DNA from: Ruminiclostridium sp.
GTDB taxonomy: Bacteria; Bacillota; Clostridia; Oscillospirales; Oscillospiraceae
Length of the DNA stretch: 64,000 nucleotides
Assembly: GCA_022792035.1 (NCBI GenBank)
Contig: JAAWAE010000036.1
Span: 1-64,000, forward strand
Direction of reading: 5' to 3'
Below are positions 24,147-34,300 of the stretch, piece by piece; within the stretch, counting starts at the first letter, position 1; each line of letters begins with the position of its first letter. The translations under genes and the position numbers were made by a program. Below the pieces are notes generated by a model. That model saw nothing but the letters and a program-made list of their open reading frames with translations. It searched no databases and had not been told where the DNA came from.

Positions 24147-25451
24147 TTAGTTTAGGAAATCTTTTAACTTCTTGGAACGGCTGGGGTGACGGAGCTTGCG
24201 CAGAGCCTTCGCCTCGATCTGGCGGATACGCTCCCTAGTGACGTTGAACTCCTTGCCCACCTCTTCCAGGGTGCGGGTACGTCCGTCCTCGATGCCAAAG
24301 CGCAGCTTCAGCACCTTTTCTTCCCGGGGGGTCAGGGTGCTCAGCACCTCCACCAGCTGCTCCTTGAGCAGGGTGAAGGAGGCGGCTTCCGAAGGTTCGG
24401 AGGCATCCTCGTCGGGGATGAAATCTCCCAGGTGGGAGTCTTCCTCCTCGCCGATGGGGGTCTCCAGGCTCACCGGTTCCTGGGCGATTTTCAGGATTTC
24501 CCGCACCTTATCCACAGGCATCCCGATCTCCTCGGCAGTCTCCTCGGGGGTGGGGTCGTGGCCCAGCTCCTGGAGGAGCTGGCGGTTGACGCGGATGACC
24601 TTGTTGATGGTCTCCACCATGTGCACCGGGATGCGGATGGTCCGGGCCTGGTCGGCAATGGCCCGGGTGATGGCCTGCCGAATCCACCAGGTGGCATAGG
24701 TGGAGAACTTGTATCCCTTGGTGTAGTCGAACTTCTCCACCGCCTTGATCAGGCCCAGGTTCCCCTCCTGGATCAGGTCCAGGAAGAGCATCCCACGGCC
24801 CACATACCGCTTGGCGATGGACACCACCAGACGCAGGTTCGCTTCCGCCAAGCTCTGCTTGGCCCGCTCCCCAGCCTTCACCAGGGCTCGCAGGGCCTTC
24901 GCGTCCTCTTCAGGCAGCACCGTACCCTCGCGCTCCATCTCCGCCAGCTGTTCCTTGGCCTCCTGTCCGGCCACCATGGCCTGGGCCAGGGCCACTTCCT
25001 GGTCGCTGGTGAGAAGGTCCACCTTGCCGATCTCCTTTAAGTACATCCGTACCGGGTCGTCGATGCCAAAGGCGTCCACCAGGGTGTTGGGGTCTACGAT
25101 CTCCTCATCGGGGATCTCCTCGATCTCCTCGATGGGCGGCATGGCGTCGGGGTTCAGATCGGGGAGATAGTCCTCCCCTGCTGTGTCGATGCCCATGTTC
25201 TCCATGACATCGTAGAGCTTGTCCATCTGTTCGGAGTCCAGGTCCATTTCCTCCAAGGCCTCCATGAGTTCATTGGAGGATAGGCTTCCCTTCTTTCTTC
25301 CCCTGTCCAGCAGATCCCCCAGCTTTTCCGCTCCAGTGACGCCGGACACGATTTTTAAGATATCCGCCTTGCCGGCCTGGAACTGTTCCTCAGTCAGATG
25401 GAGCATCTTTTCTTTTTCCCGCTTGTTGTCCAGACTTTTCTTTTCGCTCAT
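24147..25451 (-). CDS. rpoD: RNA polymerase primary sigma factor RpoD (SigA)
   Basis: The 434-residue protein shows an acidic region 1.1, region 1.2 ([16 protein letters not shown] near 150), region 2 ([40 protein letters not shown]), region 3 ([10 protein letters not shown]) and region 4 ([20 protein letters not shown] then [16 protein letters not shown]). It directs core RNA polymerase to the TTGACA/TATAAT promoters seen throughout the window. The start is the ATG overlapping the dnaG stop (ATGA); a longer frame would extend deep into dnaG. It is the last gene of the dgt-dnaG-rpoD run. Confidence 0.97.
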   Translation of the reverse strand: MSEKKSLDNKREKEKMLHLTEEQFQAGKADILKIVSGVTGAEKLGDLLDRGRKKGSLSSNELMEALEEMDLDSEQMDKLYDVMENMGIDTAGEDYLPDLNPDAMPPIEEIEEIPDEEIVDPNTLVDAFGIDDPVRMYLKEIGKVDLLTSDQEVALAQAMVAGQEAKEQLAEMEREGTVLPEEDAKALRALVKAGERAKQSLAEANLRLVVSIAKRYVGRGMLFLDLIQEGNLGLIKAVEKFDYTKGYKFSTYATWWIRQAITRAIADQARTIRIPVHMVETINKVIRVNRQLLQELGHDPTPEETAEEIGMPVDKVREILKIAQEPVSLETPIGEEEDSHLGDFIPDEDASEPSEAASFTLLKEQLVEVLSTLTPREEKVLKLRFGIEDGRTRTLEEVGKEFNVTRERIRQIEAKALRKLRHPSRSKKLKDFLN

Positions 25452-27205
25452 GGCGTTCCATCTCCTATACTTTTCTTTTTTTGCAAACGTTCCCGCGCCG
25501 CCAAAAGCGCCGCCTCGTCCGTCTCGTTTCGTTTCTGATACTCCTGCCGGACTACGCTGCAGTAGTCCCCCATAGCCTGACGTCCCTTCTCCAGTGCCTC
25601 CGGCTGGCGGAGGATCTCCGCCAGGAGGCGGACTTCCTCCGGTTCCAGCTCCCCTTCCAGCATCCCCAGCTGGGTGGGACGGCCCTCCTGAAGGCGGCGG
25701 CACAGAACCTCGTATATTTTACCCAGGTGGGGGGCGGAAAACCACGCCGCCTCCAAGCCGCCGCAGGCAGAGCGAAGGGTGCCGTCCAAAAGGAGCAGAC
25801 GCAGGATGCCCTCCTCCGCCCGGGCAGAGCGGAGATTTTCATAGCGCAGCTGCCGCTCCCGGGGCTGTGCCTGGACCGTGGGGGTCAGGTCCCGGCGGGT
25901 CTGCTTCTTCTTGGCCTGACGCAGACGCTGCTTCCGGCAGCGGTCGATCTCCTGAAGCAGGGCGCCCTTGCCGATGCCTGTGCCCTCGGATACCTTTCCC
26001 GCATAGACCTCCCGCTCCACGGGGCTGTCCAGCTCGGAGAGCAGCTCCGCCGCCGCCTGGGCAAAGGCCGTCTTCTCCATCGGGTCCTCCAGGCGATACT
26101 TGCTCTGCAGCTGGTCCAGGCGATAATCCACATAGTTCTCCGACTGATCCAGGAGCCTTGCGAAGGCCTCCGGGCCGTTTTTTCGGATAAATTCGTCGGG
26201 GTCCTTGGCCCCACTGACCCGGAGGACCCGGACCTTGAGTCCTGTGCGTTCCAAGAGCGGGATGGCCCGGTTGGCCGCTTGGGTCCCGGCCCCGTCAGTA
26301 TCGTAGCTGATGACCACCTCTTTGGTAAAGCGGGAGAGGAGCTTGGCGTGGTCCGCCGTAAGGGCGGTGCCCAGACTGGCCACTGCACAGTCGAAACCCG
26401 CCTGGTGGAGGGCGATGGTGTCCATATATCCCTCCGTTAAAACAAGACGCCCCAGCTTGGTGGTCTTGGCTAGGTTCAGGGCAAAGAGATTGCGGCTTTT
26501 ATTAAAGACGGGACTGTCCGGGGAGTTCAGGTACTTGGGGGTCCCATCCCCCAAAACCCGGCCGCCGAAGCCGATCACATCCCCCCGCAGGTCGATGATA
26601 GGGAAGATCACCCGGCCCCGGAATCGGTCGTAAAGACCGCCCTTCTTGTTGTCCACCGCCAGACCCGCGTCCAGCAGCTCCCGTTTTTCAAACCCCTTTT
26701 GGGTCATGGCCCGAAGCAGGGAATCCCAGCTGTCCGGGGCATACCCCAGGCCGAAGCGGGTGATGGTCCGCTTGGACAGGCCCCGGCCGCGGAGATAATC
26801 CAGCCCCTCCTGCCCCGCTGGGGCGTGGAGCTGGGCGTGGAAGTACCGGGCAGCCTCCTTGTTCAGGGCCAGGAGGCGTCCTCGCTTTCGGCGGCTGGCC
26901 TCGTCCATGCTTTGTTCGGGGAACTCCATCCCCGCCCGTTTGGCCAGCAGACGGGCCGCGTCCAAAAACGGCAGGTTTTCCAACTCCATGACAAAGGAGA
27001 GCACGCCGCCGCCCTTGCCGCAGCCAAAGCAGTGGTAGAGCTGACGGTCCGGCAGGACGTGGAAGGAGGCGGTTTTCTCCCCGTGGAAGGGACACAGGCC
27101 CCAATAGCTCCCCCCTTTGGGGGTAAGATTGACGTAGTCACCCACCACGTCCACGATGTCGCTGCGGGCCACCAGCTCGTCCAGGAATGCCGATGGAATC
27201 GCCAA
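25448..27205 (-). CDS. dnaG: DNA primase
   Basis: The 585-residue protein has the zinc-binding domain ([13 protein letters not shown] and [10 protein letters not shown], about 38-65), the primase core with the TOPRIM motif [13 protein letters not shown] near 262 and [12 protein letters not shown], and a helical C-terminal DnaB-binding part. It makes RNA primers at the replication fork. The start is a TTG codon, placed four bases after GGGGAGGAG; no ATG or GTG is available in position. It overlaps rpoD by 4 nt and lies 38 nt behind dgt. Confidence 0.96.
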   Translation of the reverse strand: MAIPSAFLDELVARSDIVDVVGDYVNLTPKGGSYWGLCPFHGEKTASFHVLPDRQLYHCFGCGKGGGVLSFVMELENLPFLDAARLLAKRAGMEFPEQSMDEASRRKRGRLLALNKEAARYFHAQLHAPAGQEGLDYLRGRGLSKRTITRFGLGYAPDSWDSLLRAMTQKGFEKRELLDAGLAVDNKKGGLYDRFRGRVIFPIIDLRGDVIGFGGRVLGDGTPKYLNSPDSPVFNKSRNLFALNLAKTTKLGRLVLTEGYMDTIALHQAGFDCAVASLGTALTADHAKLLSRFTKEVVISYDTDGAGTQAANRAIPLLERTGLKVRVLRVSGAKDPDEFIRKNGPEAFARLLDQSENYVDYRLDQLQSKYRLEDPMEKTAFAQAAAELLSELDSPVEREVYAGKVSEGTGIGKGALLQEIDRCRKQRLRQAKKKQTRRDLTPTVQAQPRERQLRYENLRSARAEEGILRLLLLDGTLRSACGGLEAAWFSAPHLGKIYEVLCRRLQEGRPTQLGMLEGELEPEEVRLLAEILRQPEALEKGRQAMGDYCSVVRQEYQKRNETDEAALLAARERLQKKKSIGDGTP

Positions 27206-27243
27206 GTTCTCCTCCCCCCCTTTGCCGTCCTACGGCGCGAAGC

Positions 27244-28248
27244 TCACTTCACCGCCCAGGCGAAGGGGATGAAAGCCTCGCTGTATTTTTCCAATGCGTA
27301 GTTGTCGGTCATCCCGGCGATGTAGTCACACACCGCCCGGTCCACCCCCTCCCGGAAACGGATGTCCTGAAAGTCCGGGGGGAGCTTGTCCGGCTCCTTC
27401 TGATAGTATTCAAAAAGCCGGGCGAGCATGTCCTGGGCCTTGGATTCCTCACCCTTGGCCACCGGATTGTGATACACCGCCTCGAACATGAACGCTCGCA
27501 GCTTTGCCATGGCCTCCCGGCAGGCCGGGGACTGCTGAACGCGGTCCTGACCCTGACTGGCCTGGATCACGTCGGCGGTGAGGGTGTTGATGCGTCCGCT
27601 GTGGTCGAAGCCCAGAATCTGGGAGACGTCCAGGGGGATATCCATGGGATAGATGATGTTGCCCCGCATGGCGTCGTCGATGTCGTGATTGATGTAGGCT
27701 ATCTTGTCCGCAATGCGCACGATCTGCCCCTCCAGGGTCTCGGCGGTGTCCGGCCCTGTGTGGCAGAGGATGCCCCGGCGGACCTCATAGCACAGGTTCA
27801 AACCCTCGCCGCCGCTCTCCAGGCGGTCCACCACCCGGAGAGACTGCTCGTTGTGGCGGAAGCCCTCTGGAAGGATCTCATTGAGCAGACGTTCCCCCGC
27901 GTGCCCGAAGGGGGTGTGCCCCAGGTCATGGCCCAGAGCCACTGCCTCGGCAAGATCCTCGTTGAGCCGCAGCCCTCGGGCGATGGTCCGGGAGATCCGG
28001 GCTACCTCCAGGGTATGGGTCATACGGGTGCGGTAATGGTCCCCCTCCGGGCGGAGAAAGACCTGGGTCTTGTGCATCAGGCGGCGGAAGGCTTTGGAAT
28101 GGACGATGCGGTCCACGTCCCGCTGGTAGCAGGTGCGGATGGCGCAGGGCTCCATCGGGCGCCGCCGGCCCTTGGAGGCAGAGGCATAGGCTGCATAGGG
28201 AGAGAGGGTCTGGTGTTCCAGCGCCTCCCGTTCTTCCCGCAGGGTCAT
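27244..28248 (-). CDS. dgt: Deoxyguanosinetriphosphate triphosphohydrolase-like protein (HD domain)
   Basis: The 334-residue protein has the HD-superfamily motifs of dGTPases: KAFRRLMHKTQVFL, HYRTRMTHTLEV with the first metal ligand, GHDLGHTPFGHAGE and, later, IVRIADKIAYINHDIDDA. It would cleave dNTPs to nucleosides and triphosphate, controlling the precursor pool. The ATG behind GGAGGGAGGAG was chosen; the long upstream frame overlaps yigZ and its terminator. It leads the dgt-dnaG-rpoD segment. Confidence 0.93.
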   Translation of the reverse strand: MTLREEREALEHQTLSPYAAYASASKGRRRPMEPCAIRTCYQRDVDRIVHSKAFRRLMHKTQVFLRPEGDHYRTRMTHTLEVARISRTIARGLRLNEDLAEAVALGHDLGHTPFGHAGERLLNEILPEGFRHNEQSLRVVDRLESGGEGLNLCYEVRRGILCHTGPDTAETLEGQIVRIADKIAYINHDIDDAMRGNIIYPMDIPLDVSQILGFDHSGRINTLTADVIQASQGQDRVQQSPACREAMAKLRAFMFEAVYHNPVAKGEESKAQDMLARLFEYYQKEPDKLPPDFQDIRFREGVDRAVCDYIAGMTDNYALEKYSEAFIPFAWAVK

Positions 28249-28307
28249 AATCTCCTCCCTCCTCCCCGTTTTGGGGTGTGTAAGATTCGAGTATTGTATT
28301 ATATACG

Positions 28308-28348
28308 AAAAAAAGTCGTGATCTCCTGCCTGGGACCGGACTTTTTTT
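28308..28348. terminator. Terminator overlapping the yigZ stop codon
   Basis: AAAAAAAGTC pairs with GACTTTTTTT, with GGTC/GATC pairing further in. T-runs lie on both strands. Some readthrough into dgt is possible because the downstream promoter is unclear (a TATAAT lies at about 28295-28300 without a good -35 box). Confidence 0.6.
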
Positions 28349-28985
28349 ATTTTGCTTCGTCGGGCAGTGCGGCGCACATCCGCTCCCCCAGTTTTTCCGG
28401 GGTGAGCTGGCCGGCGGTCAGCTCCGTGACCCGGGCTGCAAAGGGCGCAAACCCTTCGGCTGGGAGCAGAGCTTGGAGGCGGACCTGTTCCCCGTACTCC
28501 ATCTCGCCCAGTTCGCCCTGGGCGTTGGCTACCTCCAGCTTCATACGCTCCAGGAGGTGGTAGGGACACAGCAGCTGGGTCTCGGTCCACAGGCGCACCG
28601 GGGCGATGCCCGACTCCGTAAGGGCATCCTTGGCGGAGCGGGTATAGGCCCGCAGGAGCCCGCCTGCGCCCAATAAAACCCCGCCGAAGTATCGAGTCAC
28701 CACGCAGCAGACATTCTCCACCCCTTCCCGCTTAAACACCTCCAGCATAGGCTGGCCGGCGGTGCCCTGGGGCTCGCCGTCGTCGGAATAGCGGGTGATG
28801 CCCCCCTCATGGAGGATATAGCACCAGCAGTTGTGCCGGGCATCGTAGTGCTTGGCTTTCATCTCCGCAATGCGCTCTTTTGCCTCCGCCTCGTCCTCCA
28901 CCCGCCAGACACGGCCGATGAAGCGGGAGCGTTTTTCCACAAATTCCGTCTCGCTGGCGCGGGCGGGGACGTAATACTCCGTCAT
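28347..28985 (-). CDS. yigZ: YigZ/IMPACT family protein
   Basis: The 212-residue protein has the UPF0029 N-terminal domain with KRSRFIGRVWRVEDEAEA, HNCWCYIL, SDDGEPQGTAGQPML and VVTRYFGGVLLGAGGLLRAY, and a shorter C-terminal ferredoxin-like domain. YigZ is related to eukaryotic IMPACT, a modulator of translation stress; the bacterial role is unknown. It starts 4 nt after the hflX stop, with its ribosome binding site in the hflX end. Confidence 0.93.
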   Translation of the reverse strand: MTEYYVPARASETEFVEKRSRFIGRVWRVEDEAEAKERIAEMKAKHYDARHNCWCYILHEGGITRYSDDGEPQGTAGQPMLEVFKREGVENVCCVVTRYFGGVLLGAGGLLRAYTRSAKDALTESGIAPVRLWTETQLLCPYHLLERMKLEVANAQGELGEMEYGEQVRLQALLPAEGFAPFAARVTELTAGQLTPEKLGERMCAALPDEAK

Positions 28986-28989
28986 GGCT

Positions 28990-30294
28990 TCAGTCCTCCC
29001 AGGGCTCTTTGGGCGGCGTCCAGCCGCCGGTGATATACTCCTTGACCTGTCCGGCGGTCTTTTCAGAGCAGACTGCCGTGACGTCGATGGTCTCGCCGTA
29101 CTCCACCTTCTCCACCTTGGCGTCCCGGTAAAGGGTCTCCAGGATGCCCCCCTTGTCGTAGGGCAGGGCCAGCTGGAGGCGGTGACGGCCGGTGTCCAGG
29201 CGCTGGCCGATCTTGGTCAGCAGCTCCGGCAGGCCCTCCCCGGTGCGGGCGGAAATGGACACGATGTCCTCCCCGTGGGGAAGGATATCTCCGGTGTAGA
29301 GGTCCGACTTGTTGAAAATGTCCATGCGGGGGGTGGTCTCCGCCCCCAGCTGAACGATGAGGCTCTCCACCACCCGGGCCTGCTCCCGCCACTCCGGGTT
29401 GGAGGCATCCACCACATGGAGGATCAGATCGGCAAAGGTCAGCTCTTCCAAAGTAGCCTTGAATGCCTCCACCAGGTGGTGGGGGAGCTTGCGGATAAAC
29501 CCTACTGTGTCGGAGATGAGGACCGTACAGGTGTCGGAGATCTCCAACATCCGGGTGGTGGTGTCCAGGGTGTCAAAGAGGCGGTTGCGGGCGGGGATCT
29601 CCGCCCCGGTGAGGGCGTTCAATAGCGTGGACTTCCCCGCGTTGGTGTAGCCCACGATGGCCACCACCGGGACCTCATTTTTCTCCCGGCGGTCCCGCTG
29701 GACCCCGCGGACCCGGCGGACTTCCTCTAACTCTTCCGTGAGTTTGGCGATCTTTCGTCGGATGTGACGGCGGTCCGTCTCCAGCTGGGTCTCGCCGGGG
29801 CCGCGGGTCCCGATGGGGGATTTCCCCCCGGAGGCCGTCTGGCGGACCAGATGGCCCCACATCCCCGTGAGCCGGGGCAGGAGGTATTTATATTGGGCCA
29901 GCTCCACCTGGAGACGGCCCTCCCGGGTCCGGGCCCGCTGGGCGAAGATGTCCAAAATCAGCCCCGCCCGGTCGATGACCTGGACGCCGATCTCCTCGGT
30001 GAGCACCCGCTGCTGGGAGGGGGAGAGCTCGTTGTCAAAGACCACCAGGTCCGCCTCTTGGGCAGCAACCAGCTCCGCCGTTTCCAGCATCTTGCCCTCA
30101 CCGATAAAAGTCCGGGCCTCGGGGGCATCCCGGTGCTGGAGGATGGTACCCACGCACTCGCCTCCGGCGGTCTCCACCAAGGCGGCCAGCTCCTCTAAGG
30201 TCGTATCGCTGGCGTTGTCCTCCCGGGGCAGGCTGTTGGCACTCAGGCCCACCAGGACGGCCCGGTTGCGTTTCTCTTCTGCTCGTTCGGTCAT
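28990..30294 (-). CDS. hflX: Ribosome-associated GTPase HflX
   Basis: The 434-residue protein has the N-terminal HflX domain (FIGEGKMLE, VFDNELSPSQQRVL, VIDRAGLILDIFAQRARTRE), the GGKSPIGTRGPGETQLETDR linker, and a G domain with G1 GYTNAGKSTLLN near 211, G3 DTVGFIRKLP and G4 NKSD. HflX binds 50S subunits and splits stalled ribosomes under stress. AAAGGAGG lies seven bases before the ATG. It is in a tight run with yigZ downstream and a flavin-reductase gene upstream. Confidence 0.96.
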   Translation of the reverse strand: MTERAEEKRNRAVLVGLSANSLPREDNASDTTLEELAALVETAGGECVGTILQHRDAPEARTFIGEGKMLETAELVAAQEADLVVFDNELSPSQQRVLTEEIGVQVIDRAGLILDIFAQRARTREGRLQVELAQYKYLLPRLTGMWGHLVRQTASGGKSPIGTRGPGETQLETDRRHIRRKIAKLTEELEEVRRVRGVQRDRREKNEVPVVAIVGYTNAGKSTLLNALTGAEIPARNRLFDTLDTTTRMLEISDTCTVLISDTVGFIRKLPHHLVEAFKATLEELTFADLILHVVDASNPEWREQARVVESLIVQLGAETTPRMDIFNKSDLYTGDILPHGEDIVSISARTGEGLPELLTKIGQRLDTGRHRLQLALPYDKGGILETLYRDAKVEKVEYGETIDVTAVCSEKTAGQVKEYITGGWTPPKEPWED

Positions 30295-30321
30295 AAAGGA
30301 CCTCCTTTGTATGGCCTGCCC

Positions 30322-30819
30322 TCAGCGGCGGAGGGCTTGAACGATCTCCCCGATGTACATCCGGTGGAAATCATTCTCCTTGTAGTGCTTCCTATCCTCG
30401 AGGGGAATATGGGCGGGGTCCAGATCATTCCAGTAGAGTTTCCTGCACACCAGGACCAACCGGGCCTCCTGGGGATAGGCCGCCTGGCCTTGGGCGGCGC
30501 TTTGGATGTGATACCCCCGGGCGGCGAACTTATCCTCGTCCCGTCCGCTTGTGCTGCCGAAGTATTGTAAATCCTTGTGTCTGTCCTCATCGAAAAAGGA
30601 GAGGGTAAAATAGTCCTCACGCTCCAAAAACTCATAGGTGTAACGCTGGGGACGGACGTAGATGGTGGCTACATCCTTGTGCCACAGCACGCCCAGGCCG
30701 CCCCAGCTGGCGGTCATGGGGTTGCAGCGGTCCGGGGGACCGGCTGTGATAAGGGTCCACTGCTGGTCAAAAAGGGAAAATACATTTTCCTCCAGCTTTC
30801 TCAGATCAAAGGGCTCCAT
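30322..30819 (-). CDS. Flavin reductase family protein
   Basis: The protein (165 aa) has the flavin-reductase-like split-barrel pattern WTLITAGPPDRCNPMTASWGG, then VRPQRYTYEFLEREDYFTLSF. It is distinct from the shorter paralogue near the left end of the window. The second in-frame ATG was chosen because AAAGGAGGA is seven bases from it and touches the first. Its role is unknown; FMN- or FAD-dependent reduction by NAD(P)H is inferred from the family. It precedes hflX by 27 nt. Confidence 0.85.
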   Translation of the reverse strand: MEPFDLRKLEENVFSLFDQQWTLITAGPPDRCNPMTASWGGLGVLWHKDVATIYVRPQRYTYEFLEREDYFTLSFFDEDRHKDLQYFGSTSGRDEDKFAARGYHIQSAAQGQAAYPQEARLVLVCRKLYWNDLDPAHIPLEDRKHYKENDFHRMYIGEIVQALRR

Positions 30820-30923
30820 GGTCATTCCTCCTTTGTCCTCCGGGGCGCGGACGCCTCCAGGGTCTTTCTAGTCTATGCACTTCCCGTCCCGTCCAAAACA
30901 AAGGACCGGGGCAAAAGAATAGC

Positions 30924-30958
30924 CAAAAACCCGTGCCGCTTTCCCGGCACGGGTCAAA
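30924..30958 (-). terminator. Terminator of rpmE
   Basis: ACCCGTGCCG pairs with CGGCACGGGT around a six-base loop and is followed by TTTTTGG on the minus strand. Confidence 0.88.
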
Positions 30959-30970
30959 AGCCAATCACAT

Positions 30971-31174
30971 TCAGTTTTCCAAACCGAACTTCTTGTTGAA
31001 GCGGCTGACGCGGCCGCCGGTATCCACCATCTTCTGCTTACCGGTAAAGAAGGGGTGACACTTAGAGCAAACTTCAACACGGATGTCCTTCTTGGTGGAC
31101 CTCGTCTCGATGACGTTGCCGCAAGCACACCGGATGGTGGTCAGCTCGTAGGCGGGATGGATGCCTTCCTTCAT
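30971..31174 (-). CDS. rpmE: 50S ribosomal protein L31
   Basis: The 67-residue protein is L31 of the zinc-binding (C+) type: [20 protein letters not shown] and [15 protein letters not shown] carry the four cysteines, and the end is [13 protein letters not shown]. It links the 50S and 30S subunits. The gene is monocistronic with its own promoter and terminator. The zinc-containing form implies that a zinc-free paralogue, if present, lies elsewhere. Confidence 0.97.
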   Translation of the reverse strand: MKEGIHPAYELTTIRCACGNVIETRSTKKDIRVEVCSKCHPFFTGKQKMVDTGGRVSRFNKKFGLEN

Positions 31175-31230
31175 GGGTGTTCACCTCTTTCTCATACAAA
31201 AAATCAATGCACCATTCAAGCGCGGTATTT

Positions 31231-31259
31231 ATAATACCACTATCCGGGAAAAAATGCAA
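31231..31259 (-). promoter_or_regulatory. SigA promoter of rpmE
   Basis: On the minus strand TTGCAT and TATTAT are spaced by 17 nt. Confidence 0.75.
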
Positions 31260-31306
31260 CGGTTTTTTCGCATTTCTTCCGAAATTTTTTCGTTTTTCCG
31301 CCGCAC

Positions 31307-34300
31307 TCACAGCTCCACGGTGCAGCCGGGGAAGAGAAAACACAAGATCCGCCGCCGCACCGGCCTGCCCAAGACGGTCTCCAGGGCGTAGGCGTAGGCG
31401 GAAATCTGTCCCTGATAGCGTCGGGCCCGCTGGGGGGCCTGGGCGGCAGAGATGTGATCCGTTTTGAAATCTAGTAGAGTGATGCCCTCCCCGTCCTCAA
31501 ACCAGCAGTCGATGACGCCCTGGAGCAGGACCTGTTCCCCCTGGGGCAGGCCGGGGTAGAAGTAATCGGCAGGCGCCAGGAGGGAGAAGGGATATTCTCG
31601 GTGCGGGTCTTGGCAGGTTTTCAGCTGCCGGCCCAAGGGTGAGCGGAAAAAGCGCGCCATGGCGCCCACCTCTACCGCCTGGGCCTCCTGCTGGCTGAGA
31701 TAGCCCTCTTGGAGCAGACGGCTGATCTCCTGCCCCAGTTCTTCCGCTGAGCCGGTGCGCTCCAGGCGGACGCACTGCATGGCCGTATGCAGTGCGGTAC
31801 CCCGCTGGGCTGGGGTGAGGCCAAGGCTTTCCTGGGCAAACTGAGGGCGGTAAAAGGTCACGGCCTCCTCCCGCTCCTCCAAGAGGAAAACCCCTGGCTC
31901 CTCCCCTTCCTGGCTCAGCTGGGTGGCCGTAATCTTGGCGGGGGCAGCCGACAGCGCCTGATAGGGATACTGCCAGCGCAGGGTCCGCAAGAGGTCCTCT
32001 GGGGGGAGGGTGGGCAGCAAGACCTCCTGACTGCCCTCCCGGCGGGAGGCCTCCTGGGAGGCCGCGCCGCTGTGGTACTCGATCCGCCAGCGGGGACCCC
32101 AGGGCGCAGCAGGCAGGGGCAGGTCCTCCCGTCCCGCCGCGCGGCGCAGGGCGGTCCCCTCGGGACGGGACAGCGCCGTCAAAAGCACCCACTGCCCCAC
32201 GCTGGAGCATCGGCCCAGGATGCGGGGGTCCGCCGGATACGACACCCCGTCGGCCAAAGCACTCAGGTCCTTGGGGCCGTAGGACAGGGCATGGGTCATG
32301 ATGAGCTTTTCCTTGGCCCGGGTCATGGCGACGTACAAAAGGCGCATTTCCTCTGCCAATAATTCTTTTTTTAAGGCGAGGGCCGTCCCTGTGCGGGCCA
32401 GGGTGGAGAATTCCACCATGGTCTCCCGGTCTAGGCATTTGGGCCCCAGGCCCAACTTGGGGTGGAAGAGCACCGGCTTTTTCAAGTCCGACTCGTTGAA
32501 GCGCCGTCCCAGACCGCAGAGGAACACCACCGGATACTCCAGGCCCTTGGAGCGGTGAATGCTCAAAATTTTCACGCCCTCACTACTCTGTCCGCCGCTG
32601 CCGCTCTGGCGCACGCCGCCGCTGGCACGGACCCGTTCCAAGTGCCCCAGAAAACCAAAGAGCCCTTTGTGTCCGCTGCCCTCGAAGCGTCGGGCCAAGT
32701 CGTAGAGAGAGAGCAGATTTTCCCGCCGCCCCTCCCCGCCCGGCATGGCGGAGACGATCTCCAAAAGCCCTGTGCGGCGATAGAGCTCCAGGAGGAGCTT
32801 GTGGCTGCTCTGCTCCCCAGCGTCAAAGCGCAGGGCTTGGAGTTGGTCCAGGAAGGCAAGGCAGTCCGCCTCACCCCGGGCCGCGGCAGCGGTAACGGCG
32901 GTGTAAATGTCCCCGGGGGTCTCCCGCAGGGCCGCCAGACGGTCCCCTGTAAAACCCCAGGCCGGAGAACGAAGCACGGCCAAGAGGGGGATATCCTGCC
33001 GGGGGTTGTCGATGATCTGGAGCCAGGACAGGGCGATGGACACCTCTGTCGTCTGAAAAAAGTCGCCGCCCTCCTCCGCGCTCCAAGCCACCATCTCCTC
33101 CTCCAAAGCCAGGGTGTAGTAATGGCGCACCGGCCCGGGGGAACGCAGGAGGATGGCGATGTCCTCGGGACGCAGGGGGCGCGTCCCCCCCTCCCCGTCG
33201 GATACCTGGAAGCCGCTTTTCAGAAGCCCCGCGATCTCTCGGGCCACGAAACGAGCCTCCAGGTAGTGTTTGTTCTGTTTTTCCTCAGTAAAGGCAGGGT
33301 CCTGAGAAAAGTCCAGGACGTGGAACTCCGTCTCGTATCCCTCCCCCGGCGGGAAGGTCCCGGCGGGGTAAAGGGCCTCCGCGCCGGTGTAGTCCATCTC
33401 TCCCAAGTCCCGGGACATGATGGTGCGGAAGAGGTCGTTGCAGGCCTCCAGCACCTGGGGACGGGAGCGGAAATTTTGGGACATGGTGACGTATCGGGGT
33501 TCCCCCGCCTTCGCCTGGGTCCAAGGGGCGAAGCGGCGGTATTTCTCCAAAAAGATGGTGGGGTCCGCCAGACGAAAGCGGTAGATGGACTGCTTCACGT
33601 CCCCCACCATGAAGAGGTTTTTCCCCTCCTGGGAGAGGGCGTCAAAAATCGTGTTCTGGACCTGATTGGTATCCTGGTACTCGTCCACCATGATCTCCAC
33701 ATAGCAGCTCCCCCACTGACGGGCTAGCTCTGTGGGTCTCCCCTCCTGGTCGGTAAGCAGGCGGACCGTCAGGTGCTCCAGGTCAGAGAAATCCAGCAGA
33801 GCACGGCGGCGCTTCTCCTCCTGGTAAGCGGCGGAAAAATCCTCCACCAGGGACAGCAGCCCCCGCATGGCGGGTTTCATCCGCGCCATGTCCTCCAGAA
33901 GGGCGGCGCTGGTGCTTTCAAAGTTCGCTTTGAGCTTCTCCGCTTCCTTCTTGCAGCGGTCCCGGAGGTTCTTGATCTCCATCTGGGCCCCCTTGTCCTC
34001 CACGTTCCTGGCACTGCCCAGGCGAGGAAAGCGGATGTCCAGCTTGGCAGCGGCATCCCACCCCTCCCCCGCCCCTTGGGCGAAGGCTTGCAGGTCCTGG
34101 CAGGTCGCGGTGAGGCTCCCCAGGTACGCCTTTTCCAAAGCCGGGTCCCCCTGGGCCAAATCGCAGGCATAGGCGATCCGTTCGCCCCAATAGGCCGCAC
34201 TGCCCCGGGCCTCCTCCAGCAGCAGACGCCCCCAAGGAGTCTGCCCCGCGTCGGCAACGCCCGTCAGCTCCAAGGCCTCCCGCTGCTCTGCCAACCACGC

